From Bosea sp. F3-2 (GTDB lineage: Bacteria > Pseudomonadota > Alphaproteobacteria > Rhizobiales > Beijerinckiaceae): a stretch of DNA of 64,000 nt. Positions 51,343 to 62,277 of the stretch are shown in pieces; within the stretch, counting starts at the first letter, position 1; each line of letters begins with the position of its first letter. The notes beneath the pieces were generated by a model. That model was not told the origin of the DNA. It searched no databases and saw nothing but the letters and a program-made list of their open reading frames with translations. The position numbers and the translations under genes are program-made. The DNA is taken from NCBI RefSeq assembly GCF_008253865.1, contig NZ_CP042331.1:682001-746000 (forward strand), given 5' to 3'.

Positions 51343-52719
51343 CTATTCGGCCGCCTTCTTGGCCGCTTTCCGGGCCATTGCCTCGGCCCGGAACGTTTTC
51401 GCCCAGCCTTCCTTCTCGACCTGCCGGGCGCGCCCGATGGCGAGCGCATCGGGGGCAACGTCCCTGGTGATGACCGAGCCGGAGCCGATATAGGCGCCCT
51501 CGCCGATCGTCACGGGGGCCACCAGCGAGGAGTTCGAGCCGACGAAGGCGTTGGCGCCGATCGTCGTCCTCGACTTGGCGAAGCCGTCATAGTTGCAGGT
51601 GATGGCGCCGGCGCCGATGTTGGCCGCCGCACCGATCGTCGCGTCGCCGATATAGGTGAGATGGTTGACCTTGGCGCCCGGACCGATATCCGACGCCTTC
51701 ACCTCGACGAAGTTGCCGACCTTGGACTTGTCGGCGAGCTTCGCGCCCGGCCGCAGACGGGCAAAGGGACCGACATTTGCGCCCTGCCCGATGGTTGCCC
51801 CCTCGAAATGCGAGAAGGCGTGGATCAAGGCACCGTCAGCGACGCGCACGCCCCGCCCGAAGATCACATTGGGCTCGATCACGACGTCGCGGCCGATCTC
51901 GGTATCGAAGCTGAAGAAAACCGTCTCGGGGGCGATCAGCGTCGCGCCGCCGAGCATGACCGCGTTGCGCTTGCGCCGCTGGAATTCGGCTTCTGCCGCA
52001 GCCAGTTGCATCCGGTCGTTGACGCCCTGGACTTCGCTCTCCGACGCCTTCAGCACGACGGCTTCCAGCCCGCGCGACCGCGCGATGGCCACCGCATCGG
52101 TCAGGTAGAATTCCTGCTGGCCGTTTTCGTTGTCGATCGCTTCGAGAATCGCCAGCGCATGCTCCCCGGCGAGGGCCATCAGGCCGGCATTGCAAAGCTT
52201 GATCTTGCGCTGCGCCGCTGTCGCGTCCTTGTGCTCGATGATCGCTTCGAGCTTGCCGTCATGCTCGACAAGTCGGCCATAGCCGGTCGGGTCGCGCGCC
52301 TCGAAGCCGAGGACGGCGACCGCTGCCCCGCCGGCCAGCGCCCCGCGCAGCGCGATGAAGGTTTCCGGCCGGACGAGCGGCGTGTCGGCGAAGGCGACCA
52401 GGATCTCGCCATGGCCGGCTTTCAAGGCTTCCTTTGCTGCCAGCACCGCATGGGCTGTTCCGCGCCGCTCGTGCTGCGTCGCGATCCGCGCCGACGGCAG
52501 GAGCTTCAAAGCCTCCTCGCCGACCTCGGGACGCTCGGATGAGATCACGACGGCCACCGCTTCAGCGCCGGCCTGCTCGACCGAAGACAGGACATGGCCC
52601 AGCAGGGAAAGACCAGCAACGGGATGAAGCACCTTCGGGGTCTGCGACTGCATGCGGGTGCCCTCGCCGGCCGCCAGGACGATCGCAAGACAGGAGCGAG
52701 CCGGCTGCATTTCGGTCAT
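51343..52719 (-). CDS. glmU: Bifunctional GlmU: GlcN-1-P acetyltransferase / GlcNAc-1-P uridyltransferase
   Basis: About 458 residues. I place the start at ATG 52719 (GGGA about ten bases upstream) rather than the in-frame ATG at 52743. N-terminal pyrophosphorylase: IVLAAGEGTRMQSQTPKVLH, TQHERRGTAHAVLAAKEALK, FYLTDAVAIARSRG. C-terminal left-handed beta-helix of hexapeptide repeats: IGQGANVGPFARLRPGAKLA, NFVEVKASDIGPGAKVNHLT, NIGAGAITCNYDG. Both activities lead to UDP-N-acetylglucosamine. glmS follows after 121 bp. Confidence 0.96.
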   Translation of the reverse strand: MTEMQPARSCLAIVLAAGEGTRMQSQTPKVLHPVAGLSLLGHVLSSVEQAGAEAVAVVISSERPEVGEEALKLLPSARIATQHERRGTAHAVLAAKEALKAGHGEILVAFADTPLVRPETFIALRGALAGGAAVAVLGFEARDPTGYGRLVEHDGKLEAIIEHKDATAAQRKIKLCNAGLMALAGEHALAILEAIDNENGQQEFYLTDAVAIARSRGLEAVVLKASESEVQGVNDRMQLAAAEAEFQRRKRNAVMLGGATLIAPETVFFSFDTEIGRDVVIEPNVIFGRGVRVADGALIHAFSHFEGATIGQGANVGPFARLRPGAKLADKSKVGNFVEVKASDIGPGAKVNHLTYIGDATIGAAANIGAGAITCNYDGFAKSRTTIGANAFVGSNSSLVAPVTIGEGAYIGSGSVITRDVAPDALAIGRARQVEKEGWAKTFRAEAMARKAAKKAAE

Positions 52720-53022
52720 CTTTGTCGTTTCCCTTGCAGGCATGACTGGATTTCTACCCGCTCCTCACGGGTCGCTTTCGCGCATGCTGGCGTTGCAGGC
52801 GGCGTGGATAGCCGATCCTTTCGGCTTTTGCCAAAGTCAAAACGGAAAAAAGGGAGCTTCCCGAAAATGACCGCCGTTCGTCGATCATCATAAGTCGTTC
52901 CGGGATACCCCTCCAGCGGGTTCGATCACCACTATTTTCCTGATCGGAACCGCTTTTCAGCCGAACTGGAAATGCTCTAGAAGCGCGGAGGGCGAGGGCG
53001 TCGTCCGCGCAGTTTGGAAAAG
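52720..53022. other. Intergenic region between glmU and opgG
   Basis: A 303-bp divergent space that must hold the promoters of glmU and opgG. I see no convincing gene: short open frames in it lack SD sequences. AT-rich stretches near 52845-52865 and 52930-52985 are the likeliest promoter areas, but no clear -35/-10 pair stands out. Confidence 0.5.
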
Positions 53023-54582
53023 ATGTCGAATCCCTTGAATCGCAGGCAGTTTCTGGAGGGCGCGGCCGGTGGCGCTGCCCTGCTGTCTCTCGCCGGTCCG
53101 GCTGCGGCCCAGGCGCCGACTGGCGCGGCCTCCTTCAACATTCCCTCTCTCGCTGACGGACAGCGTTTCGACCCGGCTCTGGTGATCGACGCTGCTCGCA
53201 CGCTGGCGCAGCGTCCGTTGATTCCCCAGGTGGCGACCGATCTGCCTGAAGGCTATGTGACGCTGCCGGCCGATCAGTTCGCCGGGATTCGCACGCGTCC
53301 CGAGGCGACGATCTGGGCCGGGGAGAATCGTGGCTTCACGGTCGAGCCGCTGCATCGCGGCTATGTGTTCTCCAACCCGGTCAGCCTGTTCACGGTCGAG
53401 GATGGCACGGTGCGCCGCGTCGGCTTCGACCGCGCCAAATTCGACTATGGCCGCGTCACGCCGCCCCCGGCCAATGTCGATCTGCAATTCTCCGGCATGC
53501 GGATCGCCGCCGGGCTCGAGCGGCCCTTCGAGGTCGCGATCTTCCAGGGCGCCACCTTCTTCCGGGCGCTGGCCCGCGGCCAGAATTTCGGTGCGATGTC
53601 GCGCGCGCTGATCCTGCGGCCGGGCGAGACCCGTGGCGAGGAGCTGCCCTTCTTCCGCGCCTTCTGGATCGAGCGCCCGAGCCCGGCCACCGGTTCGCTG
53701 GTGATCCATGGACTGCTCGATTCGGAGAGCGTGAGCGGCGCCGTGCGGATGACTCTGCGCCCGGGCGACGTGACCTTCATCGACGTCGAGATGACGCTGT
53801 TCGCCCGTCAGGCGCTGGAGCATGTCGGCTTCGGCTGCACGAGCGCGACTTTCCTCTCAGGTCCGCAAAGCCGGCGCACCTTCGATGACCTCAGGCCGTC
53901 GATCGGCGAGGTTTCGGGGGTTCAGATGCTGTCGGGCGGCGGCGAATGGATTTACCGGCCAGTGAACAACCCTGCGACATTGCAGGTTTCTTCCTTCGTC
54001 GACGAGAATCCGAAGGGCTTTGGCCTGGTGCAGCGCGAGCGCGACTCGGCGGCCTTCCAGGACGACGATCAGCGCTTCGAGCTCAGACCCAGCGTCTGGA
54101 ACGAGCCGCTCGGCGATTGGGGCGCGGGCTCCGTCCAGCTGATCGAAATCCCGAGCGATTCCGAGCCGAACAAGAACATCATCATGTACTGGCGGCCGCG
54201 GCAGCCGCTGGCTGCCGGCAGCGAGACCTCGATCAGCTATCGCCAGGCCTGGTGCTGGCAGCCGCCCGAACGGCCGCCGCTGGCGATCGCGACCCGCACC
54301 CGACAGGGCAAGGGCTCGCAGGGCCGCCGCCGCCGCTTCATCGTCGAATTCACCGGCGACAAGCTCGGGGATGCGGGGCTGATCGCCTCGACGCGGGCGA
54401 CCGTGACCGCGCAGCCCGGCGCAGTGCATGGCGTCCGACTCTGGCCTTATCCGGAGCGCAAGATGATGCGCGTCGGATTCGAGGTCGATCCGGGCAACGA
54501 AACGCTCTCCGAGCTCAGGCTCGTTCTGCAATCCGGCGGCCAGCCCGTCTCGGAAACATGGTTGAATCGATGGACGTGGTGA
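53023..54582 (+). CDS. opgG: Periplasmic glucan biosynthesis protein OpgG
   Basis: 519 residues from ATG 53023 (GGAAAAG upstream; TTG 53014 also possible). The leader NPLNRRQFLEGAAGGAALLS contains a twin-arginine motif, so export is probably by Tat. The MdoG fold is seen in RTLAQRPLIPQVATDLPEGY, ATIWAGENRGFTVEPLHRGY, VFSNPVSLFTVEDGTVRRVG and QRERDSAAFQDDDQRFELRP. It acts in the periplasm on osmoregulated periplasmic glucan branching or release. opgH overlaps its 3' end by 25 bp. Confidence 0.93.
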   Translation: MSNPLNRRQFLEGAAGGAALLSLAGPAAAQAPTGAASFNIPSLADGQRFDPALVIDAARTLAQRPLIPQVATDLPEGYVTLPADQFAGIRTRPEATIWAGENRGFTVEPLHRGYVFSNPVSLFTVEDGTVRRVGFDRAKFDYGRVTPPPANVDLQFSGMRIAAGLERPFEVAIFQGATFFRALARGQNFGAMSRALILRPGETRGEELPFFRAFWIERPSPATGSLVIHGLLDSESVSGAVRMTLRPGDVTFIDVEMTLFARQALEHVGFGCTSATFLSGPQSRRTFDDLRPSIGEVSGVQMLSGGGEWIYRPVNNPATLQVSSFVDENPKGFGLVQRERDSAAFQDDDQRFELRPSVWNEPLGDWGAGSVQLIEIPSDSEPNKNIIMYWRPRQPLAAGSETSISYRQAWCWQPPERPPLAIATRTRQGKGSQGRRRRFIVEFTGDKLGDAGLIASTRATVTAQPGAVHGVRLWPYPERKMMRVGFEVDPGNETLSELRLVLQSGGQPVSETWLNRWTW

Positions 54583-56753
54583 CCGCACCCCGCCAGGAGA
54601 TCGCGGAGAGCGAGGCACGCAGCTTCAATCCCGCCCGCGAGCCTGCGACTCCGCCCGAGGACCGGCTGATCATGCCGGTTCAGTCCTTCCGGAGCTGGAA
54701 CGCCTCCGAGCGGCGCAAGCCCGTGGCTCCCGGCAACTGGACAACGCCCTGGCTCAAGCGCCTCTTCGTCTTCGGTGGCGGCCTCGCTCTCACGGCCTAT
54801 GGCGCCTGGGAAATGTACCATGTCGTGTCGGTCAGCCGCACGACCTCGTTGCAGTACGCCTTGCTCGTGCTGTTCACGATCAATTTTTCCTGGATCGCGC
54901 TTGCCTTCACCAGCGCCCTGCTCGGCTTCTTCGGCGTCGTGTTCGGCGCCGGCCGGGCCGAGCGGGCGGACAGCCTGAAGCATCGCACCGTCGTGGTGAT
55001 GCCGATCTACAACGAGTCATCGGCGCGCATCTTCGCGGCGGTGGCCGCGATCCGCGAGTCGGTCGAGGCGACCGGACTCGGCGACCATTTCGACTACTTC
55101 ATCGTCTCCGACACGACCAATCCAGATGTCTGGGTGGCCGAGGAGCGCGCCTTCCTGGCATTGCGCGAGCGGCTCGGTCCCAATTCGCGCGTCTATTATC
55201 GCCACCGGCCGAAGAACCATCACCGCAAGGCCGGCAACATCGCTGATTTCGTCACGCGCTGGGGCGGCCTCTACGAGCACATGGTCGTGCTCGACGCCGA
55301 CAGCCTGATGACCGGCACCTGCATCGTGCGCCTTGCCGCCGCGATGGAGGCAGACCCCGACGCCGGCATCATCCAGTCGCTGCCGCTGATCATCAACCGC
55401 AACACCTTCTTCGCGCGGCTGCAGCAGTTCGCGGCGCGGGTCTACGGCCCCGTCATCGCCACCGGTCTCGCCATGTGGTCCGGCCGCGACGGCAACTACT
55501 GGGGCCACAACGCCATCATCCGGGTGAAGGCCTTCGCCGATCATTGCGGCCTGCCCGATCTCAAGGGCAAGCCGCCCTTTGGTGGGCATGTCCTGAGCCA
55601 CGACTTCGTCGAGGCGGCGCTGATCCGCCGCGCCGGCTGGTCGGTCTACATGCTGCCGGACCTGACGGGTTCCTATGAGGAGAGCCCGCCCTCGCTGATC
55701 GACATCTCGGTGCGCGACCGGCGCTGGTGCCAGGGCAATCTCCAGCATTCGCGCATCATGGGCGCCAAAGGCTTCGTGACGCCGACGCGCCAGCATTTCG
55801 CCACCGGCATCATGGGGTATCTCGCCTCGCCGCTCTGGCTGATGCAGCTGGTGGTCGGTATCCTGATCGTGCTGCAGGTCAACTACGCCAGGCCCGAATA
55901 CTTCACCCAGGAATTCACGCTCTTCCCGGTCTGGCCGCGCTTCGACCCCGAGCGCGCCTTGCGCCTGTTCGCGCTGACCATGGCGATCCTGCTGGCGCCG
56001 AAGCTGTTCGGCCTCCTGCTGACGCTGTTCAACAACAAGCTGCGTCGGGCCGGCGGCGGTGCGATCCGTCTCGTCCTTTCTTCGCTGATCGAGGTGCTGT
56101 TCTCGGCCTTCTTCGCGCCGATCATGATGCTGATCCAGTCAGGCTCGGTCTTCCAGATCCTGCTCGGCCGCGACACGGGCTGGAACCCGCAGCGGCGCGA
56201 CGACGGCTCGATTCCGCTCAAGGACATCATTCGTCGCCATCGCACCCATACGGTGCTGGGTATCGTGACGGGCCTGTCGGCTTTCATGATCGCGACCTCG
56301 CTCTTCGCCTGGATGTCGCCGACGATCGTCGGCCTCGTCTTGGCCATCCCGCTGTCCTGGGCGTCCGGCCAGCTCGCGATCGGCCTCTGGCTCAAGCGCC
56401 ACAAGCTGTTGATGACGCCGGAGGAAGGCGCTCCGCCGAGCATCGCGCTGCGCGCCAACGAATTGCAGGCCGAGTTCGAGAAGGCCGGCTTCGATGATGC
56501 CGACGGCATCAAGGCGCTTCATGCCGATGCCGAGCTGCGGCATGCCCATGAGTTGATGCTGCCCCATGGCCAGTCGCGCCGGCGCGGCGAGATCGAGCCG
56601 GACCGAGCCGTTGCTCAGGCCAAGCTCGTCGATGCCGAGACGGTCGACGATGTCGCGATCTGGCTGAAGCCGAAGGAGCGCATGGTCGTGTTGCACGACC
56701 GTGCGCTGATCGGGCTGTTGGCCTCGCTGCCGCCGGTCGAATCCAAGAGCTGA
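54558..56753 (+). CDS. opgH: Glucans biosynthesis glucosyltransferase OpgH
   Basis: 731 residues from ATG 54558 (ATG 54570 also possible). A cytosolic GT2 domain (VVVMPIYNESSARIFAAVAA, VVLDADSLMTGTCIVRLAAA, NYWGHNAIIRVKAF, SVRDRRWCQGNLQHSRIMG, the last holding the R-W of the family QxxRW box) lies between N-terminal helices (RLFVFGGGLALTAYGAWEMY, LQYALLVLFTINFSWIALAF) and at least four C-terminal helices. It polymerises beta-1,2-linked glucose from UDP-glucose across the inner membrane. It overlaps opgG, so the pair is co-translated. A half-copy palindromic repeat follows. Confidence 0.95.
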   Translation: MVESMDVVTAPRQEIAESEARSFNPAREPATPPEDRLIMPVQSFRSWNASERRKPVAPGNWTTPWLKRLFVFGGGLALTAYGAWEMYHVVSVSRTTSLQYALLVLFTINFSWIALAFTSALLGFFGVVFGAGRAERADSLKHRTVVVMPIYNESSARIFAAVAAIRESVEATGLGDHFDYFIVSDTTNPDVWVAEERAFLALRERLGPNSRVYYRHRPKNHHRKAGNIADFVTRWGGLYEHMVVLDADSLMTGTCIVRLAAAMEADPDAGIIQSLPLIINRNTFFARLQQFAARVYGPVIATGLAMWSGRDGNYWGHNAIIRVKAFADHCGLPDLKGKPPFGGHVLSHDFVEAALIRRAGWSVYMLPDLTGSYEESPPSLIDISVRDRRWCQGNLQHSRIMGAKGFVTPTRQHFATGIMGYLASPLWLMQLVVGILIVLQVNYARPEYFTQEFTLFPVWPRFDPERALRLFALTMAILLAPKLFGLLLTLFNNKLRRAGGGAIRLVLSSLIEVLFSAFFAPIMMLIQSGSVFQILLGRDTGWNPQRRDDGSIPLKDIIRRHRTHTVLGIVTGLSAFMIATSLFAWMSPTIVGLVLAIPLSWASGQLAIGLWLKRHKLLMTPEEGAPPSIALRANELQAEFEKAGFDDADGIKALHADAELRHAHELMLPHGQSRRRGEIEPDRAVAQAKLVDAETVDDVAIWLKPKERMVVLHDRALIGLLASLPPVESKS

Positions 56754-56759
56754 GGTCAC

Positions 56760-56803
56760 GTCATTCCGGACAAGCCGCGTCAGCGGCGCCGATCCGGAAT
56801 GAC
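56760..56803. repeat. Dispersed palindromic repeat, copy 5 (truncated)
   Basis: A 44-bp short version: GTCATTCCGGACAAGCCGCG followed by GCGCCGATCCGGAATGAC. It has the outer arms of the family but lacks the inner ATCCATCG pair, an internal deletion derivative. It lies between convergent opgH and the VOC gene. Confidence 0.8.
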
Positions 56804-56833
56804 GGCGTGGTTCCGATCGCCTGACGACAACGT

Positions 56834-57715
56834 TCAGATCTGCTCGAAGGCGATCATGCAGCCCATGGCATCCTCGGCCTGGACGAAGAGCCGTTCCTCG
56901 TTCTGCACGAAGGGGATATCCGCCGCCGTCAGGCGCTCGGCCACCTTATCGAGGTTCGGCACCGTGGCGCAGAAGCCGAGGAAGCGTGCGGGCGTCGTAT
57001 CCGGCTCGACCTGATAAGCGCCCTGCGCAGCCTCGGGATCGAGCACGTCGATGCGCCCGCGCGGCAAGGCGAGAACATAGTCCTCATTGCCTTCCAGCAC
57101 TTCTGCTCCGCCACTGAAGGTGGTGAGGAAGGCGCGGTGGACAGCCGGCTCGTCGGCAAGCATCACGGCCGAGGCTAACGCGGTCGCGCCGTTCGGATGC
57201 TGCTGGAACTCGGGATTCCAGAAATTCTGCGGCTCGAGCTGCTGGCAGACGAAAAAGCCGCATTCCGGCGCACGCGAATCCGCGGCGAAGGCGAGCTCGA
57301 AGGCGACCCGAACCGGGGTGCCGTCCGGCCGCTTGCCCTGACGCTCGAAGAAGAAGGGCTCGAAATCGCCGATGCCGGCAGCCTGGAACGCGGCTGCATC
57401 GGCCTTGGCATTGGTGCTTTCCAGCACGAGCATCGAGAGCCCCTCGCCCTGCGCAGCCAGTGCATCGCGGACGAAAGCGCCGAAGGAGAAGCGGCGCTCG
57501 CCATGCGGCGGGATCGCGCTCTCGTCGCCGATGGTGACCAGTTCGAGGAAGGAGCCCGGGAACTGCACGATTCGGTTCTCGGTGCCCCAGGGGTGGCGGT
57601 TGCGGGCGCCGACGCGGAAGCCGAGCTTGTCGTAGAAGCGGCCGGCGGCATCGAGGTCGCGCACGCCGATGACGAGGTGGTCGAGGCCGCGGGGTGTGGA
57701 GGCTGTAGCAGGCAT
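56834..57715 (-). CDS. VOC (glyoxalase/bleomycin resistance) family protein
   Basis: 293 residues. N-terminal half: RGLDHLVIGVRDLDAAGRFY, DKLGFRVGARNRHPWGTENR and SFLELVTIGDESAIPP, the beta-alpha-beta-beta-beta unit of vicinal-oxygen-chelate proteins with histidine and glutamate metal ligands. The second half has a weaker repeat (TPARFLGFCATVPNLDKVAE). Members include lactoylglutathione lyases, dioxygenases and binding proteins; the reaction cannot be picked here. It follows the ATP-grasp operon on the same strand at 74-bp spacing and could be part of it. Confidence 0.85.
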   Translation of the reverse strand: MPATASTPRGLDHLVIGVRDLDAAGRFYDKLGFRVGARNRHPWGTENRIVQFPGSFLELVTIGDESAIPPHGERRFSFGAFVRDALAAQGEGLSMLVLESTNAKADAAAFQAAGIGDFEPFFFERQGKRPDGTPVRVAFELAFAADSRAPECGFFVCQQLEPQNFWNPEFQQHPNGATALASAVMLADEPAVHRAFLTTFSGGAEVLEGNEDYVLALPRGRIDVLDPEAAQGAYQVEPDTTPARFLGFCATVPNLDKVAERLTAADIPFVQNEERLFVQAEDAMGCMIAFEQI

Positions 57716-57789
57716 GGCAGGCTCTTTCGACAGGCGTCAGGGTCCCAAGGCTAGCAACACTTCACGGCGCGGTCATGTGCCTGCCGCGC

Positions 57790-58959
57790 TTATGGCTCGA
57801 TGAAGTGCGGCAGGAAGCGTGAGCTGTTCTTGGTGATCGGTGACGAATCCTCGCGCAGGCACAGCCCGCAGGCCTGCGAGGCGACGAGCCAGGAGCCGAG
57901 CACGGCATAGTTGCCGTCGCCGGAGAACAGGTTGAGCGCGGCATCCTGCAGCACATGCCCTTCGGCGCCATAGGGACCGTCATCACTGTCGAGCACCCGG
58001 TCGCGCTCCATCAATGTGATGTTGGCACCTTCGCGCGAGTAGAGCGGCTTGCGCACGCGGCGGGCCGACAGGGTCGCGCAGCGTGGATCGCCCTCGAAGA
58101 AGGCCGGCAGCAGGTTGGGATGGCCTGGCTCCATCTCCCAGAGGCAGGCGAGCAGCCCCTTATTGGAGAGCAGCGCCTTCCAGGGCGGCTCGATGAACTG
58201 GCACTGCGAGCCGGCGAGCGCCTTACCGTAGCTCTCCCGGAACAGCCATTCCCAGGGGTAGAGCTTGAACAGCGTCTCGATCGGCTGGTTGGCACCGTCG
58301 CAGAAGCGCCCGTCCGAGAGCAGGCCGATCTCCTCGATCGTGGTGAAGCGCGCATCGAGCCCGGCCTGGACGGCGCAATCCATCAGATAGTCGACGGTGC
58401 CCTTGTCCTCGGCGCTGCCCTGCACGCAGGTCAGATGCAGACGATAGGGCGAAGGCTCGCGCAGCGCGGCGAAGGCGGCGATCAGGCGCTCATGCAGCGA
58501 GTTGAACTGGTCTGAGCCCTTCGGGATCGCGCCGCGCGCCATCGCCTGCTCGAGCCAGTCCCACTGCACGACGCTCGATTCGAACAGGGCCGTCGGCGTA
58601 TCGGCGTTGTATTCGAGGAGCTTGGCGGGCCCATGGCCGTCATAGGCGAGGTCGAGCCGGCCATAGAGGTTGCGCTCGCCGCGCTGCCAGCTCTGGCGGA
58701 TAAAGTCCCAGTGCTCGGCCGGGATGGCGAGCCGGGCCAGGATCTCCTCGCTCCCCAGCGCCTTCTCGATGAAGGCGAAGCAGAGCTGCTCGATCGCTTC
58801 GGTCGGCGCCTCGATGTCACGCTCGATCTCCTCGAGCGTGAAAGCGTAGGCCGCGCTTTCGTCCCAATAGGTCTCGCCGTCGATGGTGTGGAAGGCGAAG
58901 CCCAGCCGCTCGACCTGTTCGGTCCAGTCCGGGCGCGGTGCAAGGGGAACGCGGCGCAT
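57790..58959 (-). CDS. Glutathionylspermidine synthase-like ATP-grasp ligase (YjfC family)
   Basis: About 389 residues from ATG 58959. Recognisable stretches: YWDESAAYAFTLEEIERDIE, LYGRLDLAYDGHGPAKLLEY, NADTPTALFESSVVQWDWLE, LFKLYPWEWLFRESYGKALA, LLSNKGLLACLWEMEPGHPN and REGANITLMERD. These match the GSP synthase C-terminal ATP-grasp ligase as seen in E. coli YjfC/YgiC, which lacks the amidase half. It likely forms an amide bond with an amine or peptide. It starts one base after the DUF1190 stop, forming an operon with the DUF1190 and DUF350 genes (the yjfL-yjfM-yjfC order). Confidence 0.88.
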   Translation of the reverse strand: MRRVPLAPRPDWTEQVERLGFAFHTIDGETYWDESAAYAFTLEEIERDIEAPTEAIEQLCFAFIEKALGSEEILARLAIPAEHWDFIRQSWQRGERNLYGRLDLAYDGHGPAKLLEYNADTPTALFESSVVQWDWLEQAMARGAIPKGSDQFNSLHERLIAAFAALREPSPYRLHLTCVQGSAEDKGTVDYLMDCAVQAGLDARFTTIEEIGLLSDGRFCDGANQPIETLFKLYPWEWLFRESYGKALAGSQCQFIEPPWKALLSNKGLLACLWEMEPGHPNLLPAFFEGDPRCATLSARRVRKPLYSREGANITLMERDRVLDSDDGPYGAEGHVLQDAALNLFSGDGNYAVLGSWLVASQACGLCLREDSSPITKNSSRFLPHFIEP

Positions 58960-58960
58960 C

Positions 58961-59596
58961 TCAGGACGAGGAATGCGAGGAATAGGAGCGCGCGGTCGAG
59001 CCGAAGCCGCCGCGCGACGAGACGCTCGTGGTCGCGATGCTGCCGCCGCGCGAGCCTGCGGCAAAGGCTGCGGTGACGCCGCGTCCGCTCGTCGTCGAAT
59101 AGGCTCGCGACCGACCGCTGCCGGAGGAGCTGCTGCTGCCATAGCTGCTGCTCCCGCCGGACGAGCCTGATGATGAGCTGCTGCTGCGCGCCTGCTGGCA
59201 TTCCGGCTGGGGCGAGCCGGGTGGGCAGGCTGCCGTGGTGGGCGGCAGCAGCGGCTGCGCCTGCCCGCCGGCGAGGCCGCGCGCCAGCATGAAGCCGGCG
59301 AGCGCCGGAATGAAGTACTGGGCGCCGCCGATGCTCGCGGAGCTGCAGCCATTGGCGCCGTACTGCGCCTCGCATTCGTTCTGATTGCGGAACTTCGGCG
59401 CATCTTTGAGCCGCGCGGCCGTCGCGTCGGCAAAGGCCGTTTCGCATTGCTGGGCGCTGAGTTGGCCGCTCGCCCGGCAGTCGCTCAGGCTGTTGTAGAC
59501 GAGGTTTTCCTCGCTCTCGTCCCCTGTCATCGACCAGACCGTGGCGACGAGGAGGACGCCGGCGGCAGCGAGTCCGATTTGGGACGAGCGCTTCAT
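58961..59596 (-). CDS. DUF1190 family protein (YjfM/YgiB-like)
   Basis: 211 residues. N-terminus MKRSSQIGLAAAGVLLVATV is a signal anchor or signal peptide. Then the DUF1190 core: YNSLSDCRASGQLSAQQCET, ARLKDAPKFRNQNECEAQYG and ANGCSSASIGGAQYFIPALA. The last 80 residues are serine/glycine-rich (SSSSSGSSGGSSSYGSSSSS), a likely flexible extracytoplasmic tail. YgiB/YjfM are encoded beside ATP-grasp GSP-like ligases; function unknown. The overlap-style TGAGATG links it to the ligase gene. Confidence 0.85.
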   Translation of the reverse strand: MKRSSQIGLAAAGVLLVATVWSMTGDESEENLVYNSLSDCRASGQLSAQQCETAFADATAARLKDAPKFRNQNECEAQYGANGCSSASIGGAQYFIPALAGFMLARGLAGGQAQPLLPPTTAACPPGSPQPECQQARSSSSSSGSSGGSSSYGSSSSSGSGRSRAYSTTSGRGVTAAFAAGSRGGSIATTSVSSRGGFGSTARSYSSHSSS

Positions 59597-59603
59597 GGCC
59601 GTC

Positions 59604-60005
59604 TCATTCCGTCATGCTGGCGGCAGCCAGGGTTCCGGACACGACGGCGATCACCGCGAGCATCACCGCGGACGGCAGCCTGTCCTCCTCGATCTTGCGC
59701 GACAGTTCCGGGATCAGGAGACGCGCGACACCATAGGCTGCGAACTGGATGATCATCGCCGCGACCGCCCAGAGGATGCAGTCGGGAATGCTGCTCGCCT
59801 GAGAGATCGCCTGCTCGAGCGGCAGGGAGAAACCGACGACATTGCCGCCGAGCGCGATCGCGGCCGAGAGGTTGCCAGCGCGGATCAAGGCGATCTCGTC
59901 ATGCCGCGTCATGCGCAGATAGAGCGCCGCGAAGGCGGCGATCAGCGCTGCGCCAACGACGAAATAGAGGAGGAAAGCGGGCAGGCCCGCCATCGAGATC
60001 GTCAT
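59604..60005 (-). CDS. DUF350 family membrane protein (YjfL-like)
   Basis: About 133 residues from ATG 60005 (a further in-frame ATG at 60026). Four hydrophobic helices: GLPAFLLYFVVGAALIAAFA, AGNLSAAIALGGNVVGFSLP, PDCILWAVAAMIIQFAAYGV and LPSAVMLAVIAVVSGTLAAA. This is the DUF350 pattern of repeated two-helix units. It is the first gene of the DUF350 - DUF1190 - ATP-grasp operon. Function unknown. The 564 bp upstream to pyrG contain only palindromic repeats. Confidence 0.85.
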   Translation of the reverse strand: MTISMAGLPAFLLYFVVGAALIAAFAALYLRMTRHDEIALIRAGNLSAAIALGGNVVGFSLPLEQAISQASSIPDCILWAVAAMIIQFAAYGVARLLIPELSRKIEEDRLPSAVMLAVIAVVSGTLAAASMTE

Positions 60006-60154
60006 GCCGCCCTGCCCCGTCGCCAATCCGATGCCATACTATAGGTCCGGGATTGTTGCGCGCTACCAGACCTATTCAAAAAACCTGCACCAGCCGTCAT
60101 CTAAAAAGAGGATGCAGCTTATGACGATCAGGGAAGCCCGTTGCAGTTGCGCGG

Positions 60155-60537
60155 GTCATCCCGGCCGGAGCCCTCGGGTCCGATCCTCGATCGGCCCAAG
60201 GATAAACTCCGCGTAGAGCCGGGATCCATGCCTGAACCCTGATCGGAAGCGCTCTGGCATGGATCCCGGGTCAAGCCCACGGCTGTCCGGTTCGTTTTGA
60301 GCGCCGTCTTGGAAAGCAAGGCTTTCCAGAGAACAGCGACGGAGATGACAGGCGCGGGGAACCCCTCCCCCTTGTGGGGAGGGGCAGGGGTGGGGGTCGA
60401 ACGACTGGGTTCAACGCTCACTAAGCGGAACCACCCCCATCCCCATACCCTTCCCCACAAGGGGGAAGGGAGGAGCCCGCCACTGCACCCGCCAGCGCGA
60501 TGCGAATCGGACAGCCATGGGTCAAACCCGGGATGAC
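60155..60537. repeat. Composite palindromic region: repeat copy 6 with a second palindrome nested inside
   Basis: The outer repeat starts GTCATCCCGGCCGGAG at 60155 and has the core GGGATCCATGCC...TGGCATGGATCCC (60212-60270); its end CCCGGGATGAC is at 60527-60537. Between the halves lies CGGCTGTCCGGTTCG (60281-60295) with its inverted partner CGAATCGGACAGCC (60502-60515) and, inside that, a G/C-rich palindrome at 60361-60475 (CCCCTCCCCCTTGTGGGGAG and TTCCCCACAAGGGGGAAGGG). I see no gene in 60006-60569. Confidence 0.7.
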
Positions 60538-60569
60538 CGCGTTTCCATCAAGTTGCGGCGTGATCCAAA

Positions 60570-62198
<1,629 letters not shown>

Positions 62199-62277
62199 GG
62201 GAGTTCACCTTTATCGCCACGGGTTCGATTCGCTAAGCGCCTTCAGTGCAGTCCCGCCTTGCCCTGAGCGCTTGTCC

